Below, in pieces: positions 1-4,134 of a stretch of DNA of 6,422 bases. The stretch lies in the NCBI GenBank assembly GCA_003660605.1, contig QMUN01000047.1, positions 1-6,422 of the forward strand, in the 5' to 3' direction. Positions within the stretch are counted from its first letter, which is position 1; each line of letters begins with the position of its first letter. This DNA comes from Thermococci archaeon (GTDB lineage Archaea > Methanobacteriota_B > Thermococci > Methanofastidiosales > B48-G16). The notes under the pieces were generated by a model that worked only from the letters and a program-made list of their open reading frames with translations, had not been told where the DNA came from and did no database searches. Both the position numbers and the translations under genes were made by a program.

Positions 1-418
1 AAAACTATACAAAGTTCCATTTGATCTCCGATACTGAAACAAAGTCCTTAAAGAGCTTTACAATAACTCCCGGCAATAAACATGAGTCTCTATACCTTAA
101 GGAGCTACTTGGCGCGATCGATACAATGCATAGCCTTTTAGCAGACTCTGGCTATCTTTCAAGAAAGAACTGTGATCTGTTTGATAAAAAAGGGGCTTCC
201 CGATAATAAAGCCAAAAAAGAACTGTGGAACAAGATCAAAAGGAAGCTATGCATACAGAAAAATGATCAGAGAATGGAGATCGCATCCAAGAAAAATGAA
301 GAAGCTATACAGCAAGAGAAGCAGAATTGAAGCGATTTTCTGGTCGATGAAAAGTAGATTGGGAGATATTGTGAGATGTAGAACTCCATGGACTATTCTG
401 ATTGAATTCTGGTGTAAA

Positions 419-441
419 AACTCAAAACTTTGTTTTGAGTT
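419..441. repeat. Perfect 10-bp inverted repeat, 3-nt loop
   Basis: The arm AACTCAAAAC (419-428) is followed by TTT and its exact reverse complement GTTTTGAGTT (432-441). It lies inside the last codons of the broken transposase, two bases before a second hairpin. It could be a subterminal IS structure or part of a transcription terminator. No T-run follows it on the plus strand, so intrinsic termination is not clear. Confidence 0.7.
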
Positions 442-443
442 GG

Positions 444-468
444 CTGACAGTGTTTTCACCACTGTCAG
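444..468. repeat. Perfect 9-bp inverted repeat, 7-nt loop
   Basis: The arms CTGACAGTG (444-452) and CACTGTCAG (460-468) flank the loop TTTTCAC. In RNA the stem could be lengthened by G-U pairs on the outer side. It overlaps the last codons of the transposase and directly follows the 419-441 hairpin. It may be linked to the IS right end, but without the left end no terminal inverted repeat can be matched. Confidence 0.7.
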
Positions 469-537
469 TTGATACTGTATAATGCTTTGTTAGTTGTGAA
501 AAAGGTGATTAGAATTTAGTGCCAAAACCCTCCAACC

Positions 538-595
538 GTAAAGTTTATAAAGCTTTATGTAAAATGTACTTTACATGAAGGAAAATAAACTTTAC
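538..595. promoter_or_regulatory. Promoter with 58-bp imperfect palindrome (candidate operator) upstream of the DUF2178/XRE pair
   Basis: The 137-bp gap between the transposase and the membrane protein gene contains a TATA box, TTTATAAA (544-551), which predicts a start near 572. Around it lies a large dyad centred between 566 and 567. The outer arms GTAAAGTTTAT (538-548) and ATAAACTTTAC (585-595) match over 11 bp, and the inner arms ATGTAAA (557-563) and TTTACAT (570-576) over 7 bp, with three more pairs between them (553-555/578-580). By hand count 22 of 29 positions pair. The forward unit ACTTTACAT also recurs at 568-576 and 589-597, 21 bp apart, about two helical turns. The dyad covers the TATA box and predicted start, as expected of a repressor operator. 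The small XRE protein downstream is the natural candidate ligand, by inference. A Shine-Dalgarno GAGGTGAT (599-606) precedes the ATG at 610. Confidence 0.6.
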
Positions 596-609
596 ATTGA
601 GGTGATATT

Positions 610-1008
610 ATGGACAGAAAAACATACGCAATTTGTGGAGTAATAATAGCAATGACTCTAGGAGGTGTAATCGGATTTTCAATAACAATAGAAAATGTTA
701 TATTACCAATAGTTGCGGTAACTGTAGGAATGGCTTTATTGTATTTATGCAAAAGCAGAGTCAAAGAAGTGATTGAAGATGAGAGAACACACAGAATAAG
801 TGAAAGAGCATCTAGAAAAACATTTCAAATCTTTACGCCATCTGTTGCCTTGATTGGAGTTATTTTGATAGCATTGAGAAATAAGTACCCTAATCTTGCA
901 CAGAGTGGTTTTACATTGGCTTATTCCGTATGTGCCTTACTTATGTTGTATAATATTTTCTACATGTACTACAACAAAAAATATGGATATGGTCCAGATG
1001 AGGAATAA
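610..1008 (+). CDS. DUF2178-like four-helix membrane protein
   Basis: A 132-aa integral membrane protein of unknown function. Four hydrophobic segments are visible at about residues 5-24, 27-47, 73-90 and 99-121. A charged loop between segments 2 and 3 contains DERTHRISERASRKTF (57-72), which resembles the conserved Asp-Glu-Arg loop of the DUF2178 family. The C-terminus is short and polar (YNKKYGYGPDEE). The ATG follows a strong Shine-Dalgarno, GAGGTGAT, so the transcript has a leader, unlike several other genes here. The last 11 bases overlap the start of an XRE-type regulator. The arrangement of DUF2178 protein plus small XRE protein is common in archaea, so the two probably act as one unit in which the membrane protein may sense a signal or modulate the regulator; that role is inference. 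The family call is from memory of its pattern, not from a search. Confidence 0.75.
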   Translation: MDRKTYAICGVIIAMTLGGVIGFSITIENVILPIVAVTVGMALLYLCKSRVKEVIEDERTHRISERASRKTFQIFTPSVALIGVILIALRNKYPNLAQSGFTLAYSVCALLMLYNIFYMYYNKKYGYGPDEE

Positions 1009-1201
1009 ACTTAAAGTTTACAGGGCAATGCACGATTTAACGCAGGAAAACCTTGCAGAGAAGCTTGAGGTAACAAGACAGACGATAATATCAATAGAAA
1101 AAGGAAAGTACGATCCATCTCTTAGATTAGCTTTTAAAATAGCAGCATTTTTTGGAGTCAAGATTGAAGATATATTCATTTATGAGGATAAGAAAAAATA
1201 A
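998..1201 (+). CDS. Small XRE/Cro-C1-family transcriptional regulator
   Basis: A 67-aa DNA-binding protein made almost entirely of one helix-turn-helix domain. The pattern LTQENLAEKLEVTRQTIISIE (first 20 residues 14-33) is a classic XRE motif, followed by KGKYDPSLRLAFKIAAFFGVKIEDIF. This full pattern is the one seen in small archaeal and bacterial YozG-like regulators. I chose the ATG at 998 because the family begins with an MRNKLKVYR-like N-terminus. Upstream in-frame ATGs at 983 and 989 would add only a few residues coded inside the membrane gene, and the far upstream start at 896 would add about 34 residues unlike the family. The start overlaps the preceding gene by 11 bp, implying translational coupling. 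It probably represses its own operon through the palindrome at 538-595 (inference). The codons at 1005-1019 also contain a TAAACTT-A-AAGTTTA palindrome similar in composition to that operator. Confidence 0.88.
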   Translation: MRNKLKVYRAMHDLTQENLAEKLEVTRQTIISIEKGKYDPSLRLAFKIAAFFGVKIEDIFIYEDKKK

Positions 1202-1217
1202 CAAAAAAAGGAAACCC

Positions 1218-1223
1218 TTATAA
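1218..1223 (+). promoter_or_regulatory. TATA box of the flavin reductase-like gene (leaderless)
   Basis: TTATAA is centred about 25 nt before the ATG at 1246, and no Shine-Dalgarno lies between them, so transcription should begin at or next to the start codon. The purine-rich GGAAACCC just upstream is in the position of a BRE element. Confidence 0.6.
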
Positions 1224-1245
1224 CAACAAAAAAATAACTCTAACT

Positions 1246-1782
1246 ATGAAGATAGAAAAAGAACCTTATCCAGCTCTATACCCTGTACCAGTGAGTTTGA
1301 TAACGTGCGATGAGAACATCGTAACAATAGCGTGGATAGGGACAGCATGCTACGATCCTCCTATGCTCTGTTTCGCTATAAGACCAGAAAGATTTTCTCA
1401 TGATCTTATAGAGAAATCCAAGGAATTTGTGGTAAATATTCCCAAGAGAGAGATACTTAAAGAAGTAGATTTTTGTGGAATGGTCTCCGGTAGAAACGTT
1501 AAAAAGTTTGAGAAAACAAAATTTACAAAGATCAAGGCAAGAAAAGTGAGTTCGCCACTGATAAAAGAATGTCCTGTGAATATAGAATGCAGACTCGAGA
1601 AGATAGTTCCATTGGGTACCCATGATCTTCTCATTGGAAGGATAGTGACTGTGAATGTAGATGAAGAACTTATCGAAAACGGAAAAATAAATTACAAAAA
1701 AGCAGAGCCTATCTGTTATGTTAAAGGAGAGTACTGGTCGCTTGGAGATGTCATCGGAAGATACGGATTTTCAAAGAGATAG
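1246..1782 (+). CDS. Flavin reductase-like FMN-binding split-barrel protein (flavoredoxin type)
   Basis: A 178-aa cytoplasmic protein of the flavin reductase-like family, which binds FMN in a split beta-barrel. Family hallmarks run in order: YPVPVSLIT (12-20), NIVTIAWIGTACYDPPML (24-41), FAIRPERFSHDLI (43-55), FVVNIP (61-66), CGMVSGRNVKKFE (77-89), ECPVNIECRLE (108-118) and GTHDLLIGRIVTV (124-136). The length is normal for archaeal members. Relatives reduce flavins or act as FMN electron carriers, but the substrate and partner cannot be read from sequence. The start is fixed by the TATA box 25 nt upstream and by the conserved N-terminus. It appears monocistronic: the upstream gene ends 44 nt earlier without a shared ribosome site, and a new promoter lies just after the stop. 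Confidence 0.88.
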   Translation: MKIEKEPYPALYPVPVSLITCDENIVTIAWIGTACYDPPMLCFAIRPERFSHDLIEKSKEFVVNIPKREILKEVDFCGMVSGRNVKKFEKTKFTKIKARKVSSPLIKECPVNIECRLEKIVPLGTHDLLIGRIVTVNVDEELIENGKINYKKAEPICYVKGEYWSLGDVIGRYGFSKR

Positions 1783-1788
1783 AAAACC

Positions 1789-1800
1789 TTTTATATAAAA
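1789..1800 (+). promoter_or_regulatory. Promoter (TATA box) of the tRNA-Trp gene
   Basis: TTTTATATAAAA is a perfect, very strong archaeal TATA box lying seven bases after the flavin reductase-like stop codon. The predicted start is near 1820, giving a 5' leader of about 15 nt before the tRNA. It probably also drives endA by read-through. Confidence 0.7.
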
Positions 1801-1834
1801 GATCGGAAATAATGTCGAAAATAGTGTAAGCCAC

Positions 1835-1989
1835 GGGGACGTGGTGTAGCCTGGCTATCATCATGGGCTCCAGAGATATAAAGTCTTTCTTAAAGAAAGG
1901 CTTACTATGGGTTTGCTGACATAACGGATGAAGACTTTCTGGAGCGGAGAAACCCATGGACTCGGGTTCAAATCCCGCCGTCCCCACCA
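1835..1989 (+). tRNA. trnW: tRNA-Trp (anticodon CCA) with 78-nt intron, CCA end encoded
   Basis: The exons are 1835-1873 and 1952-1989. The acceptor arm GGGGACG pairs fully with CGTCCCC, followed by discriminator A and encoded CCA. The anticodon stem ATGGG (1863-1867) pairs with CCCAT (1953-1957). The anticodon CCA is at 1870-1872, preceded by U33, and the T-loop is TTCAAAT. Nucleotides flanking the intron form a bulge-helix-bulge: CTCC (1868-1871) pairs with GGAG (1946-1949), with 3-nt bulges AGA (1872-1874) and AAA (1950-1952). Cutting after the second base of each bulge places the intron between nucleotides 37 and 38, the usual archaeal site. Oddities are a T-C mismatch at the base of the T stem (49/65) and a U-U at 13/22 in the D stem. 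An intron in tRNA-Trp is widespread in Euryarchaeota. The gene for the splicing endonuclease follows immediately. Confidence 0.95.
1874..1951 (+). ncRNA. tRNA-Trp intron with box C/D-like guide RNA elements
   Basis: In known Euryarchaeota the tRNA-Trp intron is a box C/D RNA guiding 2'-O-methylation of C34 and nucleotide 39 of its own tRNA. Here D' CTGA (1916-1919) is clear and is preceded by ATGGGTTT (1907-1914), complementary to AAACCCAT (1950-1957); the fifth base before D' pairs with nucleotide 39. C' is GGATGA (1926-1931). A second guide, TCTGGAGC (1938-1945), pairs with GCTCCAGA (1867-1874). For the fifth-base rule to hit C34, box D would be GAGA (1947-1950), which keeps only the GA of CUGA. 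Box C near 1873-1879 is also weak, with only a GAU core. A 9-bp hairpin with a TTAAA loop fills 1881-1903. Both guide pairings agree with the known targets, but the terminal C/D motif is poor. Confidence 0.75.
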
Positions 1990-1995
1990 TTTTTT
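1990..1995 (+). terminator. Oligo-T stretch after tRNA-Trp (partial terminator)
   Basis: Six T residues directly follow the encoded CCA and could end some tRNA transcripts, as T-runs do in archaea. The run is short and endA starts only 12 bases later with no TATA box of its own at the right distance, so read-through into endA is expected. Confidence 0.4.
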
Positions 1996-2007
1996 AGAAG
2001 GTAAAAA

Positions 2008-2490
2008 ATGATTACTGGAAAATTATTAGGGAACAAAGTTTTGATAGAGGATAAAAAAAGTATAAATAAATTGAAGAATAAATCTTACGGTACTTTAGAG
2101 GAAAACAAGCTCTATCTAGGATTAGTTGAAGCCGCTTACTTAGTAGAAAAAGGAAAACTGGAAATAGAAGAAGGCATGGATATATTAAACGCAGCCAGAG
2201 GGGAGAGGGAGTTCGATATAAAGTTTTTGGTCTACAAAGATCTGAGAGAAAGAGGGCTCATAGTAAAAACAGGATTTAAATACGGGACTCATTTCAGGGT
2301 ATATAGGGGGAGCATAGAGGAGCATGCTGATTATCTTATTCACGTCATAGACGAAAAAGAGAATTTCAGAAGCTATGAGATCATCAGAACTGCAAGAATG
2401 GCCAATACTGTGAATAAGAAGATGATTTTAGCCTTTGTAGATATGGAAAACGATATTACATATATAGAAGTGAAAAGAACAAGGTTATAA
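2008..2490 (+). CDS. endA: tRNA-splicing endonuclease EndA, short single-unit type
   Basis: A 160-aa endonuclease that cuts bulge-helix-bulge motifs in pre-tRNA (and pre-rRNA), leaving 2',3'-cyclic phosphate and 5'-OH ends. An N-terminal domain (about 1-62) is followed by the catalytic domain, with LVYKDLRERGLIVKTGFKYG (first residues 74-93), FRVYRG (96-101), EEHADYLIHVI (104-114) and RTARMANTVNKKMILAFVD (127-145). The catalytic triad is probably Tyr99 (Tyr92 is the alternative), His106 and Lys137 or Lys138. The length is that of a single-unit enzyme, which forms a homotetramer in Methanocaldococcus; tandem-fused enzymes are about twice as long. The ATG follows a Shine-Dalgarno GAAGGT (1997-2002), 18 nt after the tRNA-Trp CCA. 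With no separate TATA box at the right distance, it is probably transcribed together with that intron-containing tRNA, its own substrate. Confidence 0.93.
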   Translation: MITGKLLGNKVLIEDKKSINKLKNKSYGTLEENKLYLGLVEAAYLVEKGKLEIEEGMDILNAARGEREFDIKFLVYKDLRERGLIVKTGFKYGTHFRVYRGSIEEHADYLIHVIDEKENFRSYEIIRTARMANTVNKKMILAFVDMENDITYIEVKRTRL

Positions 2491-2500
2491 ATGGAAAAAG

Positions 2501-2508
2501 ATTTAAAT
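2501..2508 (+). promoter_or_regulatory. TATA box of the 116-aa Cys-cluster gene (leaderless)
   Basis: ATTTAAAT is centred 24-25 nt before the ATG at 2529, implying a leaderless transcript. It sits in a perfect 14-bp palindrome, AAGATTTAAATCTT (2498-2511). The palindrome could be a regulatory site or simply a symmetric TATA region. Confidence 0.6.
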
Positions 2509-2528
2509 CTTCGCCACAAATAGAGATC

Positions 2529-2879
2529 ATGATACTATATCAGTGCAGAATAGAAGTTCTTCCAGATCTCGTGAAAACTGTTTTTTCAGAGCTTGAGAAA
2601 GTTGAGGGAGTATCGAGAGTGGAGAAAATGATTGTTGAAGTTAGTTACCAGAATCCAAACATAGATTACTTTGTTGAATTAAAAACAACAGATGAAAATA
2701 AACTTCAAAGTTCTATTAAAGCTGTGAAAGAGATCGGAGGTGTCGCATTAATAGAGCCATTATTACATATACATATAGATAGACTCCCATGCAGGGGAGA
2801 CGGTAAAAAATGTATAAAGAGCTTGTGCCCGCATTATACAGCTTATGATACCTGCGATCTAAAGATAAAGGTGCAGTAA
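2529..2879 (+). CDS. Unrecognised 116-aa protein with C-terminal four-Cys cluster
   Basis: I do not recognise this protein. Residues 1-78 alternate predicted strands and helices (ILYQCRIEV, DLVKTVFSELEKV, SRVEKMIVEVSY, YFVELKT, KLQSSIKAVKEI, ALIEPLLHIHI), suggesting a ferredoxin-like or ACT-like alpha/beta fold; this is inferred from pattern only. The C-terminal part has Cys88, Cys95, Cys100 and Cys109 (C-x6-C-x4-C-x8-C) with nearby His80, His82 and His102. This could bind a metal ion or an iron-sulfur cluster, although the spacing is not one of the standard ferredoxin patterns. The start is supported by a TATA box 25 nt upstream and by the absence of any ribosome-binding site. The stop codon overlaps the start of the next gene by one base, so the two are translated together. 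Confidence 0.85.
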   Translation: MILYQCRIEVLPDLVKTVFSELEKVEGVSRVEKMIVEVSYQNPNIDYFVELKTTDENKLQSSIKAVKEIGGVALIEPLLHIHIDRLPCRGDGKKCIKSLCPHYTAYDTCDLKIKVQ

Positions 2880-3487
2880 TGAGATGCAAATGTGGAAAAT
2901 TAGATTTAAGTTATGACATTGAAAATAAGATATTCTACTGTAAAAACTGTAAATCGAGAGTGGATATAGATCCAGAAAAGCTGATAAATGCTGCAATGTA
3001 CGTCGTACAGAAAGAGACTGTTAACAGCATAAATAACTCCAATTTAAGTGAATTGAATAAAATAAAATCTTCTTTAGAAGATTTTGATGCTCAGATAAAA
3101 GAAAATGTACAGCATAAACTTAGAAATGATGCAATAAAAATTTTAACAAAATTAAAAACTAAACAGCAGTTGAATGAAACTGAGATAGATGCATTAAGAT
3201 ATTTCTTAATTGGAGACGCGGAGTACTATGTCAAGGAAGATGTCTCGGAGATAATCCACAGTATAAAAAAAACACTTGAGGGCATAAAATATTATTCCAA
3301 GAGAGAAGACGTTCTTTCACTGTCAAAATTAAGGGCATTTTTAAAGGATCTGAAAAATAATCTCGGCATAGTAGCAACGTATCTGGAAGCCAGAGAGAGA
3401 ATAGACAATTTTGATAAAAATATGAATAATATAGATGCCAATAGAAAAATGCTTATCTACGTTCTCGAGCAGAAGCTAAAAACTTAA
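2879..3487 (+). CDS. Unrecognised 202-aa zinc-ribbon and helical protein
   Basis: I do not recognise this protein. The N-terminus has a zinc-ribbon-like module, Cys3-x-Cys5 then Cys21-x2-Cys24 (MRCKCGK and FYCKNCK), probably binding one zinc ion. The remainder (about 32-202) is charged, rich in Lys, Glu, Leu and Ile, and almost certainly helical. Segments such as SELNKIKSSLEDFDAQI, DVSEIIHSIKKTLEGI and LSKLRAFLKDLKNNL look like long amphipathic helices or coiled coil. No signal peptide or membrane segment is visible. The ATG shares its A with the upstream stop (TAATG), so its synthesis is coupled to the 116-aa Cys-cluster protein, and a joint role is likely but unknown. It is convergent with the AMMECR1 gene, and their ends overlap by four bases. 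Confidence 0.85.
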   Translation: MRCKCGKLDLSYDIENKIFYCKNCKSRVDIDPEKLINAAMYVVQKETVNSINNSNLSELNKIKSSLEDFDAQIKENVQHKLRNDAIKILTKLKTKQQLNETEIDALRYFLIGDAEYYVKEDVSEIIHSIKKTLEGIKYYSKREDVLSLSKLRAFLKDLKNNLGIVATYLEARERIDNFDKNMNNIDANRKMLIYVLEQKLKT

Positions 3488-3497
3488 AACTTTTTTT
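3478..3497. terminator. Bidirectional T-rich gene ends between convergent genes
   Basis: On the plus strand seven T (3491-3497) follow the stop of the zinc-ribbon gene. On the minus strand five T (complement of 3478-3482) follow the AMMECR1 stop. T-runs terminate archaeal transcription without a hairpin. Each run lies inside the last codons of the opposite gene, so the two terminators fit into a very compact junction. Confidence 0.5.
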
Positions 3498-4050
3498 CTT
3501 CTCCGAATATCTGCCCCTGAAATTTGTAAACTTTTGTATTCGGATCAAGCCATGAGTCTATAGGGAGTCCTGCTTTCATACACGTATTTGCAAGGAACTC
3601 TTCTTCATCCCAATCCCATTCTATAGGTACCTGCGGCAATAATAAACCCGAGAAAAAACCTTTTTCAACTATCAATCCATCCTTCCCTATCTCTATATTC
3701 TTCGGATAGTCCTTCGGATCACACTTTATAAGCTTTGGAGGTGTTAAAATCGTGATCTCTACGGTGATCTTTTCCATTTCCTTTAAACTGACGGGAGGAA
3801 ATCTCGGATCCCTCACAGCAGCACTTATAGAAACATCCAAAAGAGCGTCTATGAGAGGTAAAACAGGTCTTGGATATCCAATACATCCTCTCAATTTTTC
3901 ATTCTTTTTTAAAGTTACAAAAACTCCCATTTTCTTCCTATATTTTTCTTTTACTTCTTTCAATTCAATTTTCTTTCCAGAAGTTAAATAATTTTCAATA
4001 TTTTTCCTTGCAATTCTAACAAGTTCTTCCCCTTCTTCATGGTTAAACAT
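3484..4050 (-). CDS. AMMECR1-domain protein
   Basis: A 188-aa cytoplasmic protein of the AMMECR1 family, conserved in archaea and eukaryotes; its biochemical activity is not established. Motifs run in order: EEGEELVRIARKNIENYL (5-22), MGVFVTL (41-47), the diagnostic LRGCIGYPRP (53-62), SISAAVRDPRFPPVSLKEM (first residues 74-92), VEITILTPP (97-105), GLLLPQVPIEWDWDEEEFL (135-153) and TCMKAGLPIDSW (156-167). I chose the ATG at 4050 because a TATA box lies about 25 nt upstream and the family starts just before EEGE-like residues. The in-frame ATG at 4101 would add 17 non-conserved residues and place that TATA box inside the gene. In many organisms this domain accompanies MEMO and radical SAM proteins. 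Here the only radical SAM gene is of another type and no MEMO gene is present. It is divergent from scpA. Confidence 0.92.
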   Translation of the reverse strand: MFNHEEGEELVRIARKNIENYLTSGKKIELKEVKEKYRKKMGVFVTLKKNEKLRGCIGYPRPVLPLIDALLDVSISAAVRDPRFPPVSLKEMEKITVEITILTPPKLIKCDPKDYPKNIEIGKDGLIVEKGFFSGLLLPQVPIEWDWDEEEFLANTCMKAGLPIDSWLDPNTKVYKFQGQIFGEEKKF

Positions 4051-4069
4051 ACTCTTCCTATGCTTTACG

Positions 4070-4082
4070 ATATTTATATTTT
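4070..4082 (-). promoter_or_regulatory. TATA box of the AMMECR1 gene (leaderless)
   Basis: On the minus strand AAAATATAAATAT is centred about 25 nt before the ATG at 4050. The matching distance supports the shorter protein start and a leaderless transcript. Confidence 0.6.
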
Positions 4083-4106
4083 TGGTATAATTGAATTTCA
4101 AAACTT

Positions 4107-4114
4107 ATTTATAA
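4107..4114 (+). promoter_or_regulatory. TATA box of the scpA operon (leaderless)
   Basis: ATTTATAA is centred 24-25 nt before the scpA ATG at 4135, with no Shine-Dalgarno between, so the operon mRNA probably begins at the start codon. It is about 30 bp from the divergent AMMECR1 TATA box, so the two transcription complexes may interfere with each other. Confidence 0.65.
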
Positions 4115-4134
4115 CTGCTTAGATATTAAAGATT

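Larger units (their letters stand above)
1..472 (+). pseudogene. Transposase, YREK-type DDE (IS4/IS5-like); 5'-truncated by window edge and frameshifted
   Basis: This is the C-terminal half of an insertion-sequence transposase. Reading from base 3 in frame 3, the protein shows a typical DDE core, including ITPGNKHES and LADSGYLSRKN; the Asp of ADSGY (codon 144-146) is the likely second catalytic acid. That frame stops at 204-206. The rest continues in frame 2 from about base 188 to the stop at 470-472, with FPIIKPKNC and then YSKRSRIEAIFWSMK. The latter fits the Y-x2-R-x3-E-x6-K signature exactly, with the catalytic Glu at 329-331. The frames meet at a run of six A and four G (186-195), and one added base there would restore a single reading frame, so a one-base deletion is the simplest explanation. 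The C-terminal tail is also unusual because two hairpins are coded in it. The N-terminus and left IS end lie outside the window. It is probably inactive; programmed slippage is possible but less likely. Confidence 0.85.

Noticed and set aside
247..462. Minus-strand hydrophobic open frame opposite the transposase
   Set aside because: Its leucine-rich character is the complement of the lysine-rich transposase; there is no ribosome site or family pattern.
896..997. Longer N-terminus for the XRE regulator starting at 896
   Set aside because: The extra residues come from the alternative frame of the membrane protein gene and do not resemble the family, whose members begin at an MRNKLKVYR-like sequence; 998 fits better.
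1276..1634. Minus-strand open frames inside the flavin reductase-like gene
   Set aside because: They lie wholly inside a well-supported gene on the other strand and have no plausible protein pattern or promoter.
1751..1990. Minus-strand open frame across the tRNA-Trp gene
   Set aside because: It is antisense to a clear tRNA with intron and to the end of the flavin reductase-like gene, and the protein resembles nothing recognisable.
4051..4101. Longer AMMECR1 start at 4101 on the minus strand
   Set aside because: It would put the best TATA box inside the coding region and add 17 non-conserved residues, and the TATA-like element upstream of it lies only about 15 nt from that ATG.
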